64,000 nt of DNA from Synanceia verrucosa (GCA_029721515.1 CM056566.1:24529269-24593268); one strand, 5' to 3'; shown: positions 45,957 through 58,423, counted from the first letter of the stretch. Notes: generated by a model from the sequence alone, not told the origin. Made by a program: numbers and translations.

Positions 45957-47338
45957 CAGATGAGATCAGATCAGAAAGCCTTTATTGTCACTGATCACAA
46001 GTAACCAGCGAAATTAGCCATCAACCTATCCATACATATACATCACATACAAACAAAATGACACGGTGGGTATACAGGGCGGGAAGACAGAGGATGAGTG
46101 AAAATAAAGAGAATACAGCATAACATGAGGAGAGGGAGGAGAAAAAAGGCAACCCCCAGACTGAGCTCCAGAAGGAAGCACAGTGTGAGAACAGTGAAGA
46201 AAAAACCACCTCAGCAACATAAGCACATAATCAATACATTGGCAACATGAAAAACTCATGACTAGCAACAGGGGAGGGAAGGGGAGGTTGGAGATAGTCC
46301 AGTGAAAGCAGGCCGCCAGCCACAGGCGCGATGCCACACTTGCCTGTCCGACTGGAGGTAATAAGCAGCGAAGGCCTTGGATGGGGGAGGGGATGTGAAA
46401 TGTGTGTGAATGTGAGTGCGTGTGTGTTAATGTAGCTTGTGTATTGTAGGCCGGGAGAGTTGCCTCGCCCTGCACCACAATCAGAGTCTCAGTTCGCAGG
46501 ATGTCATAGCGATAACACAGCATACGCCATGGAGACGACATTGATCAGGCTCCAGGCGGAGTCAACAACAAGCAGGTGTCTGGGGGATGGGCGAAGGAAT
46601 GCAAGAGCGTCCCATTGCCACGTTCTTCCAGGGGAGTTGTTGTTCCAGCAGTGGCCTTGGCCAAGGCCAGTGCCAGTCGAGGGAGGTCAAAAGCAGATAA
46701 GATTGAGATTGTTTATGTTAGGTCGAGTAGCTCCATTCCAATTTACAGAGGCTCTCTATGTCCATTCTGATCTCCAAAACGATCCATCTGCCTTTGCAAA
46801 GCCAAAAGCTTCCCCACGATGTTATCCATATTGCGACTCATAGACACAGTCTGAGTGCCGACAGCTCTGCCCACTGTTTCAGTCACGCTGGGCAGCTTAG
46901 TGGGGCTTTTGACAGCTGTCTCAGTTTCCTGAATTCTTCGATCAACCAGGGCAATACCCACTCCAAGACCTGTGATCACGGTTCCGAATGGGTAGATGTC
47001 TTCAATGTCTTCCACGGAAAGAGGAGCCAGACATACAAACCGCCACCTCTCCCAGGCATCCATCATGTATCTAGCTGCAAACTTTCCGGGAGGGCAGTTA
47101 GGTTCCCCCGAACCCAGACTTATCATCGAGAAGATGGTGTCAATTGCGTTAAGAGACCAGTTGATCGAATCCATGATTTTGTAGTTTGAAGAGCAGGGCA
47201 GAGAGAGTCTCTCTCAGTATAAGACAATAGACAAGACAAGACGAAAGGTGCAGAAGCAGGGATGGTCAGGGGAGGAGAGGAGATAAAAAGCGACCGCCTT
47301 CGTCCAAAGCCAGCAGAGAAAGATTTAAATTTAAAGCC
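45957..47338 (-). mobile_element. Retroposed unit carrying an orphan ORF, inserted in the L1
   Basis: A 1382-bp block bounded by ACATTT on both sides (45951-45956 and 47339-47344), interrupting the L1. On the minus strand it holds a leader, one ORF (46743-47174), a long 3' part, an AATAAAGG (45981-45988) and a tail of CTGATCTGATCTCATCTG type. This looks like a complete retroposed transcription unit. I do not recognise the family. Confidence 0.5.
46743..47174 (-). CDS. Unrecognised 143-aa ORF in a mobile unit
   Basis: A single uninterrupted frame starting MDSINWSLNAIDTIF. It has a Gly/Cys-Pro segment (GSGEPNCPPGKFAARYMMDA), a mid-protein hydrophobic stretch that could cross or associate with a membrane (FGTVITGLGVGIALVD), and a polar C-terminal half with a possible helical region (NMDNIVGKLLALQRQMDRFG). 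There is no signal peptide and no domain I can name. It contrasts with the broken coding remnants around it by being intact. It may be the protein of an unrecognised retroelement or a captured gene. Confidence 0.4.
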   Translation of the reverse strand: MDSINWSLNAIDTIFSMISLGSGEPNCPPGKFAARYMMDAWERWRFVCLAPLSVEDIEDIYPFGTVITGLGVGIALVDRRIQETETAVKSPTKLPSVTETVGRAVGTQTVSMSRNMDNIVGKLLALQRQMDRFGDQNGHREPL

Positions 47339-48309
47339 ACATTTAATGTTCTCAGTTTTAGTGTGTTATATCTCTTTCACATTTATTTTCAACATGCTAA
47401 GACATATAATAGTTCTCTTGCTAAGCTGACAACAGGGTCAGAACCTCTCCCGACTCCATGAGGTGCCATTAATAAAATTCTTCATTTTCAGCACAGTTAA
47501 CCTGGATTAGATGGTGGCATCAGGAAAGGAACTAGAGACCGTGTCCCAAGGTTCTTTATTCACCATTTGAATGAATAGTCCCAGTTATCGTTTAAATTAA
47601 TATAACTACAGTTTATTAAGGTTTTTGGTTGTTTATATAACTACTGAGCTACACAGTTACTGTAAGAGTGGGATAATGATTAAGAATTGTTTTTTTTTAT
47701 AACAGTTGGGGAGATTGGACCTCTGAGGAGGAGGCCTGGTTTCACTCCCAGTTTTTTGACTGTAGGTTGACCCGTGGTGAGGTGGGATTTTTCTTTTTGT
47801 TGGGGCTTTTTTTTACGGTGTGCATCGGGATAAGGGCAGGGTGGGCAAAAGTGCTACAAGAAGGCCATGTCAGGGATCACACTTGGAGCAGATATGTCAT
47901 TATGATTACACATACCAACTTAACAGGAGGAGAGATGAAGTCAGGAGAAAATCTAACATTTTGCTCATGGAATGTAAATGCAAGGGCAGCAGTCAAATAA
48001 TTCATAAAATAAATCTACATAAATCCACCGTACTCCAGAATCATTTTTTTTTTCTGTTAGACAGCAAACTTCTATCTGGGGTAAATAATGTTAAATATCA
48101 TAATATAATAATCTCAGACCACTGCCCGGTTTCTGTATCTCTGAAGTTAATTGAGCTGAGGAGAAACTTTAGATCCTGGAGGCTTCACCCACAATTGCTA
48201 ACAAGAAATCGATTGTGTGAATATTTGGAGACTCAGAAATATTTTTTTGAAACAAATGATAAGGATCATATTTCCCCAATTCTTTTATGGGAGTCTTTCA
48301 AAGCATATA

Positions 48310-49061
48310 CACTATATGGCCAAAAGTATTCGCTCACCCATCCAAATAATCAGAATCAGGTGTTCCAATCACTTCCATGGCCACAGGTGCGGGGCGGGGT
48401 CAGCGGATGCTGAGGCGCATAGTGCGAAGAGGTCACCAACTTTCTGCAGAGTCAATCACTACAGACCTCCAAACTTCATGTGGCCTTCAGATTAGCTCAA
48501 GAACAGTGCGCAGAGAGCTTCATGGAATGGGTTTCTATGGCTGAGCAGCTGCATCCAAGCCTTACATCACCAAGTACGGATGCAGTGGTGTAAAGCACGC
48601 TGCCACTGCACTCTAGAGCAGTGGAGACGTGTTCTCTGCAGTGACGAATCACACTTCTCCATCTGGCCATCTGATGGACGAGTCTGGGTTTGGTGGTTGC
48701 CAGGAGAATGATACTTGTCAGACTGCATTGTGCCAAGTGTAAAGTTTGGTGGAGGGGGGATTATGGTGTGGGGTTTTTTTTCAGGAGCTGGGCTTGGCCC
48801 CTAAAGACATGGATGACAGAGCTGACACACACTGACCAACATCAGTGTATGACCTCACAAATATGCTTCTGGAAGAAAATTGGTCAAAAATTCCCATAAA
48901 CACACTTCTAAACCTTGTGGACAGCCTTCCCAGAAGAGTTGAAGCTGTAGCTGCAAAGGGTGGACCGACGTCACATTGAATCCTATGGATTAGGAATGGG
49001 ATGTCATTTAAATTCATATGTGAGTCAAGGCAGGTGAGCGAATACTTTTGGCAATATAGTG
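48310..49061 (+). mobile_element. Internally deleted Tc1-like element
   Basis: Inverted ends CACTATATGGCCAAAAGTAT and CACTATATTGCCAAAAGTAT, flanked by TA on both sides. Inside are plus-strand transposase remnants (SSRTVRRELHGMGFYG; GVFFQELGLAPK; NTLLNLVDSLPRRVEAVAAK) with the catalytic centre partly deleted. It is nested in the L1 at 45300-50330. Confidence 0.88.
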
Positions 49062-50330
49062 TAGGATCAGCAAGGGGCATCTGTGCAAAAGTAAAACAAG
49101 TGGTGGGCTGGCCTCCCAGATTTTGTCAATATTATTGGGCAGCAAATATCCGACACATCTCCTGATGGCTAGACGAGACAGTTTTGCTTGCCAGCTGGCT
49201 AGACACGGAGCAAGAGGATTGTTATCCCTATTCGATCGGTGCTATTGTGATGTCCCCCATCCACCTCAAAAAATCATTTTACAGCTTCAACCGAATTATA
49301 CACAGCACTATTCAAATCTGGAGGCAAATATCAAACTTATGAAGCTATTCTTTGCACTCCCAATTTCAGCAAATCATTCAACCCTTCTATTGTAAATGGA
49401 CACTTTGATAGATGGAAAGAACTTGGACTGCACAGTGTGGGTGGTCTGTACGTTAGAGGTTCCTTTGCATCATTTCAACAATAACAAGAGAAATATTGTT
49501 TGTTAAAAAGTGATTTTTTTTAGATATCTCCAAGTTAGACATTTTATAAGGACACATCTGGACCATTTTGAAACCGCCACCCCTGACAAACTAGACAGGT
49601 GTTTGAGAGATTGTACGATGGAAAGGAATGCAGTTTCACTTATATACGATTCAGTTCAGGAGCAAGACCAGGTGAACATGGAATACTTAAAGGAAGGCTG
49701 GGAAAAAGAATTGGGTAATGGGATAGCGGAGAATGTATGGAAGGAAAGCCTGAGATATATGCATCAACACTTGGTCCTTGAATGCTAGATACTGCCTGAT
49801 CCAGTTTAAAATTATGCATAGGCTGCATTACTCAAGACTAAAATTACATAGAATATTGCAGAAATATCATCCGTCTGTGAAAAATATAACCAAATGGAGG
49901 CAAATCTACTTCACAGTTACACATTATGGCCCAAACTCGACAATTTCTGGACAACAGTGTTTTCATTTTTCTCAAAGGTTTTCCAGACTACATTACGACC
50001 AGGTCCAGTCTTGGTTATACTCGGGACATGAGGGAGCACTGGGAACCTACAGAACACGCAGCGCCGCCTTCTATCCTATGGTCTATCCTGTAGGAAAAAC
50101 TTGTTCTCCTGTAAAAAAATGGAGATACCTACTTTCAAAGCATGGTTAACAGCACTGACTGATACATTACACCTTGATTCATTCATTCATTCATTCATTC
50201 AGGATTCATTATTCTCTTGATGGTAGGTTGAAAGACTTTAAAAGGATATGGCAACCAATTATTTCTTTCTTGAAACAAGATGTAGGACAACCTGAGTAGT
50301 ACTGGGTGGGCAGGACGGGGTGGGCCAGGG

Positions 50331-51300
50331 AGGGAGTTATTATTCATTTATTTATTTATTTTCATTAATAAATTTATTTATTTGCTTATTTTTGTATATT
50401 TCTTTGTCTATTTTTTCTCCCATCTATTGTTTGTCATTTATTTACTTATCTGTATGTTCGTTGCATATATTGCAAAAATAATGACATGTTGCATAAACCA
50501 GAGATGGGTGTACTTTTGATATGCTGTCTACTTCACAATAAAAAAATATTTGAAACAAAGACTCATGTGCTCTCCTTGGCAGGTGGAGATGCACAGCAAA
50601 AACCTAGCTGCACAAACTAGAAACAAAAGCAATCATCTGAGAAGCAAAGATCTAAAGTAACATAACTCTAGAAACAAAAAAACACTCAAACTAAATTTAA
50701 GTTTGTCCGATTCATTTTCGGGTGCTCCATGCTAGTTATGGGCGATTGGACTGTCCACTTCATCATGGACTTAATGCAGTTGAGGGATTCAAGAGGTGAA
50801 GGACCAAAGTGTGAACAGGCGGATCCAAGGATTAGAGAGAAACAAAATCAGAGAGAGGCCTCAGGCACAAAAACATCACAATCATGCTCAGGACAGACAC
50901 CAGCGATGGAAGGGAGGGTAGCAGGATCAGGATTTGGCCGAAAAGTTGGACCAAAAGTCCGGAGTGTGATGTTCAGAGCGCCTTGTTTAGCCAAAACACT
51001 GGCCAGATCATTGAGCTGTTGATTTGGGCCTGGTGCTCAAGAATGATCTCCAATCTTTTTCCAATAAATCAGCAGGTTGTGTGTTTCCATCGAGTTGTCA
51101 CATGCCAGGAACAGCTTGTGGGCAAACAGAGTTTTGTGTGTAATGCACTTCCAACTCATTGTTATTCATTTATTTACATACTTACATTCATTAATTCACT
51201 TATCCTAACATTCATGACAAAGTTGATCTCATTATTCGGGTGATTGAAAGTGTCTGAATTGTACATGTTGTATTTGGATGTGTCGAGTAACCCTTAATAA
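50331..51300. other. Gene-free spacer upstream of the copy G 3' end
   Basis: No gene. It contains an AT-rich TTTATTTATT region (50340-50460), and an unrecognised GC-richer stretch (50700-51040) whose frames show no domain. From about 51220 it has the shared 3' flank of the lectin genes. Confidence 0.45.
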
Positions 51301-51362
51301 ACTGTAACTGTCACTTTAAAGAACAGTCAGGAACAGACAGTGAGTTTTTTCACAACATGTCT

Positions 51363-51368
51363 TTTATT
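51363..51368 (-). promoter_or_regulatory. Polyadenylation signal of copy G
   Basis: AATAAA on the minus strand about 155 bp past the stop codon. Confidence 0.72.
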
Positions 51369-51520
51369 GTGTAATGCTCAGGTGATCATATGATAAAGAA
51401 GAGAAGAAAAGAAGGAATGTTTTGGATAATAATGGTAATAAATAAAATTTACTTTCAGATACCAGAGTGGTATCGATCCAATCATCTGTCACAGAAAAAA
51501 GCAAATAAGTGGAACAATGT

Positions 51521-53698
51521 TTAGTAATATTCTTCATATCCTTTGTACTTGCAGCACAGGTAAGGAAGGGTCACGTCACACTTCTCATCTGTCCAGCCAT
51601 AATCTGTAGAGACAGTTACACTCATTACTTCATTTTAATTCTTCAGGGTTTTTTGTTGCATCATTGTTTATTTGATGGAAATGATATTTAAAGTGTTATA
51701 TTTACCAGCATTCATCTGCAGGCAGTTCTTCAGTGGGTCTGATTTCTTTGACGGACCCCAGCCTCCATACTTGAATTTAGTTCCATCACTCCACATATAT
51801 TTTCCCTTCTGTAGGAGGAGAATTGGTTTAAATTCAAAGTGAAATCATAATAATTGATCAGTCTGACAGCTACAACCTTCCAAACCAGTTCTGGCCTTTT
51901 AAGATGAGTTTTTCACTTAAATATTCACCATTATTTGCTGTTTTAATACAAATAAAACAAACCACCACCTCACTCCAAGGAAGGCCTATCTCATGAAACA
52001 CTTCTCATCCCTAAATTGTAACCTGTGCACAGATGGACTCATGGGTTCCTACATGCAGATGTTCTGGGAATGCAGGGATGTGAGGGTTTTCTGGGAGGTT
52101 TGTGCTGCTCTTTCTGATGTTCTGGGTACAACTGTGCCATGCTCTCCCACTGTGCTACTCTTCAATGATTCTACCCCACTGAAACTAACATGTCTGAACA
52201 GACGTGTTCTCCCAACGGGCATTACTGCTGCCAAAAAGATGCTGGAAACCTCCACACACAGTCACCAAATCTCAATGGATTAATAAGTGCTGAACTGTTT
52301 GTGTTTTAGTTTATTCTCTATCTGCAACAAAATGACAACAAAAAGTTAATCACACCAAAAACAGCTACATGATAAAAGGATAAAAATGATGATAAAAATC
52401 TCACCGTCACGGCGTCATGGCCTCCAATCCAGATAGTTTTCTTGTAACCAGACACTGTGTATATGTAGTTTTTGAGGTAGTTACTGTCGTATTCTTTGTG
52501 GATGGAGACCAGATTTGCACCCAAGGACAGGCAGTGGTACTGACCAAGAAAATAAGAAGCTTCATTAATATGACAGTTTCAAATAAAAACTAGGAACATT
52601 TGTAAAAGTCACTAACAAAACATTTCATTTATTGGAAATATTACTTTGTGTATTCTCCCGTGGCAGAATCTGATGTACTTGTGTTTTGGTTGCATACCAC
52701 TGTTTGTTATTAACAAAATAAGACTTCAGCATAAAAAATCTAAAATATGATGGTTTCATGTGAGTTAATTTTCCCAACAGTTCACGTATAGCTGAAATAA
52801 TTTAGTCAACTGTTCCAGACTTAATGTTAAGGATGTTGATTTATTAGTAATAATGTTGACAAATAGAATTCAAAAACTACATTTTACTGGCCATACTTCT
52901 ACTGAATAAACCATTTCAATGCTGAACTTTTACTCTAATACAGTATTTTCATGGTTTGCTGTTAGTACTTTCTGAAATACTTAAACCCTGGTATTTTCTT
53001 TTCTTATGGCAACTATGGCAACGACTGTACCTCTGCATCGTGCCAACTCTTTGGCTTGTCATAGTAGGAGTAGCAGCGATCACCAAGCTCAAACCAACCA
53101 GGAGGGCAGCGAGCTGAAACACAAAAGAGATAAAGTTCATCTCCAGATGGATAAAACAAGATAAATATGATGAGAGCACTGGAATCAGTCAGAGATACTG
53201 AACTGACCTGGGCAGCAGTAGCTTTTATCTTTCTCTGGGTAGTAGTATGAAGGTCCATATGAAGGATATCCCTTTGGTCCATGCCCTGGATAACTTTCTT
53301 TCAGCCATCCATACTGATCATACTGAGAAGAAGTTTAAAAATCAGAGCATGGCAGCCTCTGTGTGAATGGATGATGACATGTAGTGGAAAACTAGAAAGG
53401 CTACGTAGAGATACAGCTCTAGATATACATTTACCATTTATATAACAAAATTACAGTAAAACAGTACTGATTGATCCATCCATCCATCCATCCATATCAA
53501 AAGGAAGTAATAAAGCTCCTGTACTTGATGTGTTCAGATCAGGTACCATGTTTAACAGTAATACTGGGTAATACTGGGTTCTAAAAAATACTTATACACA
53601 GTATTTGTGTATTTGTTACTCACTTCTGCGTTCACTCCTGCAGGCAGCAGCCCACCGGCCAAACAGACCAACAGAGCAAAGTGAAGACCAGACAGCAT
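51521..53698 (-). CDS. Secreted C-type lectin-domain protein, copy G (197 aa)
   Basis: Coding exons: 53624-53698, 53208-53322, 53031-53113, 52405-52539, 51706-51808, 51521-51603. The exon-3 acceptor is the standard TTCTCAG. The linker has one unit (GHGPKGYPSYGPS) and starts YDQYGWLKES. The lectin domain is of the nine-cysteine subfamily (RCPPGWFELGDRCYSYY, CLQMNA, GWTDEKCDVT, LPYLCCKYKG). Exon 5 has KKTIWIGG in place of KKPTWIGG. Exon 6 begins KGKYMWSDG as in E, and the tail is EEYY. Intron 5 carries the long form of the L1 fragment. Confidence 0.86.
51962..52320 (+). mobile_element. L1-like fragment in intron 5 of copy G
   Basis: Plus-strand frame 51993-52283 (MKHFSSLNCNLCTDGLMGSY...), still open over 96 codons, antisense to the lectin. 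Confidence 0.8.
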
Positions 53699-54117
53699 CT
53701 GAAGATATGGAAAGATATTAATATAACATAAGCAATGACAAAAAACTACGACTGCTGGTACTGCTAATACTACTGATTGTACTACTGCTACTGATATTTA
53801 CCTATCAGTGAAATTAGAAAGGAAAATACTATGCGGAGTATTTGGAAACAGTAATGAAAAGTTAAAATTATTAACATCATGCTATAATCTATAACATATA
53901 ATTATAAAACATATAAACTAACTAATTTTCTCCACAAATCATTTTGTCTGAACAGTGAATGAATTATTAGGAACAAATCTGAATGATAGCAAATGAAAAT
54001 AGATGAAATGATGTTAATAAATTAAATGAAAGAGGTGAAATCTTACCTTTTTCTGAGGTGGTGAGGACACAGCGAGGAAGAAGCAGCTGATGTCTGACAG
54101 CTGAGAGAGAACTTCCT

Positions 54118-54215
54118 CTTTATATAGTTTATGAGAACGCTGCAACAACTGAAACGTAAAGATGACGATGTGATACTGCTGTAGCCACACCTTTAATTAC
54201 AGCATCCATTGTCAC
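54118..54215 (-). promoter_or_regulatory. TATA promoter of copy G
   Basis: TATATAAAG at 54118-54126 on the minus strand, conserved block upstream with a CATCC change (GGATGCTGTAATTAAAGGTG). The exon 1 donor is at 54042-54046. Confidence 0.67.
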
Positions 54216-54219
54216 AGAA

Positions 54220-56080
54220 ATATTTTATAATTACAGATGTATAGAATGTAATAATAGTTGTGTCTCATTTAATTACTCTGACATTAAACAGCATCATGAG
54301 CCCTCAGCATTTCCTCCATAGCGTGACATCAGCTGGAACAAAGCATCTCACTGGTCTAATAGTCCTGAAATGGAAGGAAATTTTGGTGTGAAACAGCTTT
54401 AAATGTGGTCAGATGTTGAATCAGCTTATGTCACAGTAATATTCATGTTAAAATATTAACTGGTGTTAAACTTCTCAGCAGGAAAACAGAGCAGCAGCTG
54501 CTCCACAATAACTAAACTAACTAACTAAACATTCTAGAGGGATTTCAATGACGACTATTGATCACTGTTAACACTTCTAGCCTGGGAATCTCTGGTGCTG
54601 CTTATGGATGAATATGGAAATATTATATTTGGAATACAACTTTTAGTTCCACTGAATTCCAAACTAACCTTTGAGCCTTTGTGCAGTGTGTTTGTGTGTA
54701 TAACAAATTTAATACCTTTCTATTCTCACATTGAAATGAAATACATTTGATTTTTATCATATTATAAACAGTGTTTAACCGATTTATTGTCCTCCACCCA
54801 GTGTCAGGTTTTTGACTGATACTGATTTTTTCTTTTCTTTTCATTTCTGTAATGGTAAATGTAATGATAAAACATAATTATTGTTGTTCAACAAGGAACG
54901 TTGTTGTTATCCAGGAATTTTCAACTTTTTTTTGACCAAAAAACAGAAAAAAAATCAATGGACATATTTGTTATTTCTTGATTGAGATGATAAATTCTTC
55001 AGTTATTTCCTGTCATTCCTGAACAGAAAAATGTGTTTCAGTGGTTGTTTGTTATCCTGGATTGATTTCTGACTTGTCAGAATAATAGTTCAGCTGCTCT
55101 AAGAAACTTGTTAATCAGGCTTAACGAGAACTAAAATTCATTTAGGTTGAGTCTGTAGTCTGAGTTTGGATTCCACCCAGAATGTGACACTTCTCCAAAT
55201 TAGTGACTGACTTCAGGAACAGTTTGTCCTCAGGGTTGAACTGAAGTACTGAAGTAATGAGGTACTGAAAATACATTATTCAAATATTCAAATATTGGAC
55301 TGTTTATTGATGATCATTCATATAATTAGTATTTAACGGCTGTTGTTGGTTGATGTGGAGTCCATTTATTGCTGTTATTAATTATTTCAACAATACTGTC
55401 GGATCCTTTAATGTAATTAATGTACAGTCTTTTAAAGCATGATTTATAAACTACAGTATCTGAGATCAATGCCATGTTCCTGCAATACAGGAAGCTGCTG
55501 TTTCAGAGCCAAATAAAATACTACTTTCTGCCCAAGTACTGATAGTTTTACAAGTTTATTCCACACAATTACTACTTTCACATTTATGGATGTTTATTCA
55601 TGACAGACTTCAAAAATAATTCCATATAAAAGTATGAATCTATCAATATGAGTTTGGAACTGAATAAGAGTTCTGCAGGTATGAGGAGCATCTTTGTGTT
55701 TCATTTATGGGAGATTTTAATCACAGTAAAATGGATTTCTGTGGGCTGATGTTAAAGATGTCACCTCAGGCTCCTAGGAGTGAAGAAAAGACTGAAAGAA
55801 ATAATTAGCTGCAGTCATTATTACACTTAATCACAGCTGGTAAACACCGTCCTATTGTAGTAGTACAACAGTAAGGTGATGACGTCTGTTCTGGAAATAC
55901 TTTAACATGTCAGACGTCAAACAGGTTTATTTCAGTTTGTCGTAACTTCCTGTTTCAGGACAAGAGCATTCAGTTCTTATGATTAAAACATGAACAGCTG
56001 AGAGGAAGCTGATAAACCATTTGTAATTTGTAATTTATTCATTTGAAGGTGTCAGGAAAAGTGAGAAAGTGAGAAAATGT
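54220..56080. other. Upstream spacer of copy G
   Basis: No gene. It is homologous to the E/F spacer: 54270-54700 matches 40600-41040, and 55700-55930 matches 41545-41770. It contains the unoccupied form of the LINE site (TCTATTCTCACATTGAAATG, 54719-54738). 55060-55170 recurs in reverse at 62955-63060, so the spacer is an interrupted inverted repeat. Confidence 0.6.
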
Positions 56081-56160
56081 AATGATGCATGAATATTATG
56101 AAGTGTATTTTCTTTGTTTAACAGAAGCTGATCACTGTGTTTTGTTTCTGGCTCTCATAG

Positions 56161-56345
56161 AGCCTCTGTTTGAGACCCAGTGCTCCTATGTGGAGGCCAG
56201 ACTGGACCAGCTCCTCGGCTGGACCCAGGACCAGACTGGACCAGATGTGTGGTCTGTCTGTAAATACCCCAAGTCAGAGTATGTGGCCTACGTCGACTAC
56301 AAATACATCGCCGTGCTGTTTCAGGATCAGCCATCCATGTTTGAG
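56161..56345 (+). other. Orphan host-like coding exon
   Basis: A 185-bp segment between an acceptor (GGCTCTCATAG) and a donor (GAG then GTAAAA). It reads EPLFETQCSYVEARLDQLLG, W at the next position, then a Gln/Asp-rich turn and WSVCKYPKSEYVAYVDYKY followed by IAVLFQDQPSMFE. Third codon positions are strongly G/C, unlike the AT-rich surroundings, which favours a real exon of a protein gene. It enters in phase 1 and leaves in phase 0. No neighbouring exon was found within the window, and I do not recognise the protein. Confidence 0.45.
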
Positions 56346-56399
56346 GTAAAACAAAGACAGTCTTCACTTCCTGCTTTTATCTCTTCACAACACTAGAAT

Positions 56400-57640
56400 A
56401 ATACAACAATAGATACATAAAACTATAACAAATTATTGTAAACAGCAGCAATAAGAGCAATTAAAAAGTAAATATAGACCAAAAATTACAAAGAATAGGA
56501 AGTTATGAAGTGCTTGAGTGCCTAGTTAAAGTGCTGAGTTTAAGTGCCCAAGTGTCTCTTAAATTGCACATTGCCTAGTTGCATTGTATGTGCTATTGCC
56601 CAACAGTCCGTGTTGCACTCAGGTCATGCACGTTCACACGTCTGGACAACCTGCAACCATGCCTTCAGTTTTCCCTTTAAAAGTGGTTAGTGTAGTGCTT
56701 CACCTGATTGAGAGTGGGAGGCTGTTCCAAGCCGTCTACCTGTCTTTTAGACCCCATCCCAACTTCATTACTTAACGGAGTTTTTTCCGTTACTGAGCAC
56801 CTCTTTTTTAAACATGATCAACTTGTCTTTGCTGAGAGTATATGTACCTCAGTAATTTAAAGCTGCAATCTATGATTGTGTTCAGAAACACTTTTTGCTC
56901 TACTGGGTGAAATGGTACTTCCACCCTGAGAGCAGTCAATACATTATGTGTTCAGGAAAAGGAACGGAAAAGAATCAGACCTCTGTGGCAGCTACAGGAC
57001 TGTAAAAACTTTGATCAATCACCTGACACTCAGAGCGAGATAGGAGAACCAATCATGTCTCGTCCTGCTCACATCCCCCTCTGTCCCTCCCTCCTCCCTA
57101 CTGTTGCCGGAAATGTCCAGCACACTTCTCTGCAGAAATACAGAGTTAGCAGAAAAATCCCTTCGGTAGAGAACAGTGGCAGAGAAAATGCAGCCAAAAA
57201 TATCACTTCCAGGGTTACTTCTGACTGCTCACCCTGCTAAACAGGAAAAGAAAAGAAAGAGGGAGGCTGCAACAAAACTCTGGATAAAGCTAAGAGGACA
57301 AACCAGAGTGAACATCGGTGGAGACACTGAGACATCTGAAGGACTGAAAAGTGATGCAGAAGTTTCTGCTTTCATTCTGTTGGACAGGTAATTATTTGTT
57401 TAGCTTCGGGAGGAGTTACTATTTCCATGAAATATGTAATGTTTGCTAACTTATCTACTGTTGTAGCATGTATTAGCCTGATACTAATGTTAGCTTCTCT
57501 GTGGGTATATGCTGTTTGTAGGTGCTTAAAGTTGGGACTGATCCAAGGCTGACTCAGGCTGCCTTGGATCAGTCCTTAATTATGCTGCTATAGGTCTAGT
57601 CTGCCTGGGACTTCCTCTGACACAATGAGCTTCTCTCCTT
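56400..57640. other. Gene-free region, repeat-like
   Basis: No gene is supported. 56860-57250 resembles a nonautonomous fish transposon (AAAGCTGCAATCTATGATTG...). 57535-57650 is the outer part of the dispersed repeat seen in reverse at 20700-20815. Confidence 0.45.
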
Positions 57641-57650
57641 TTTCATTTGG

Positions 57651-58414
57651 ATCCCGAACATCGGGAAACTTCAGGATGCAGGGAGGAAGGCGACCTACCA
57701 GCTCCTTGTGAAGCAATTGAATCGGCAGTCACTGGAGGGAGTGGGGGAGTCGAGGTGGACTGGGTTTTTTGGTCCAGATTTTTCCCCAAAAGGCAGCTGG
57801 CGGTGCCTGTAAAATGGAGGGTCGTACATGGGGCAATAGCTACGAACAGATACAGGGGGAGGGATGTGTTTTTTGTTCACAGGTTGAGACTTTGGAACAT
57901 TTATTCATTGAGTGTCCAAGTCTGTTTTCATTGTTCCAACTGTTAAAGAAGTGGTTCCAGGGTTTTGGGGAAGAGTTTTCCCTACCTGGGTTTATCTTTG
58001 GGCCAAATACTCTGTTTAAAAGAAAGCTGTGCACACTTTATTGAACTTTCTATTGGCTAATGCAAAGCTAGCCTTCTGTGTGACTCGTAAGAACGGGGTC
58101 CAGGGCATTGGCAGAGTGGAGCCAGTTCCTGCTCTGGTTGGACTGGTGAAAGACAGGCTGAGGGTGGAACACACCTACTACACCATGGTGGACAAAGTGC
58201 AGTATTTCTGCAGCATGTGGGCAGTTGGGGGGTGTTGTGCTCTGTGGGGAGCGATGGTCACCTCATTATTAATTTCTGAGATTTGAGTTTTTTGTTGATG
58301 ACTGGTTGCAATGTTTGTGTTGTTTTTCTTCCTTTTTTGCCTTTTTTTAGGGGGGTGTCAACGATATGGGTTTCTCCCGACATGGTTTAATAAAGGGATT
58401 ATTTTAAAACCTTC
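57651..58414 (+). mobile_element. L1-like 3' fragment with 9-bp target duplication
   Basis: TTCATTTGG stands at 57642-57650 and 58415-58423. Between them is the end of an L1/Tx1-type ORF2: WRVVHGAIATNRY, then in the next frame CVFCSQVETLEHLFIECPSL (a Cys-rich zinc-knuckle-like end) and LFQLLKKWFQGFG. It terminates at TTTAATAAAGGG. It interrupts the dispersed repeat whose unbroken form is at 20690-20740 (reverse). Confidence 0.82.
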
Positions 58415-58423
58415 TTCATTTGG

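Larger units (their letters stand above)
45300..50330 (+). mobile_element. L1/Tx1-like LINE, deleted and twice interrupted
   Basis: Pieces in order on the plus strand. First, an ORF1 C-terminal region (about 45560-45840: YQGQRIQIFSDLPPEVARRR, AAFTPARKIL in an adjoining frame). Next an ORF2 endonuclease start (NLTFCSWNVN, 47955-47990) and endonuclease end plus linker (IIISDHCPVSVSLKLIELRR, WRLHPQLLTRN, 48090-48300). Last, distal ORF2 (YYWAANIRHIS near 49130, then RYLQVRHFIRTHLD and LIQFKIMHRLHYSRLKL at 49520-49850). The reverse-transcriptase core is missing. It is interrupted at 45957-47338 and 48310-49061. Confidence 0.75.

Noticed and set aside
46026..46541. A 171-codon minus-strand frame
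   Set aside because: It lies in the 3' part of the retroposed unit beyond the stop of the 143-codon ORF, has no domain and overlaps simple GTGTGT-type sequence.
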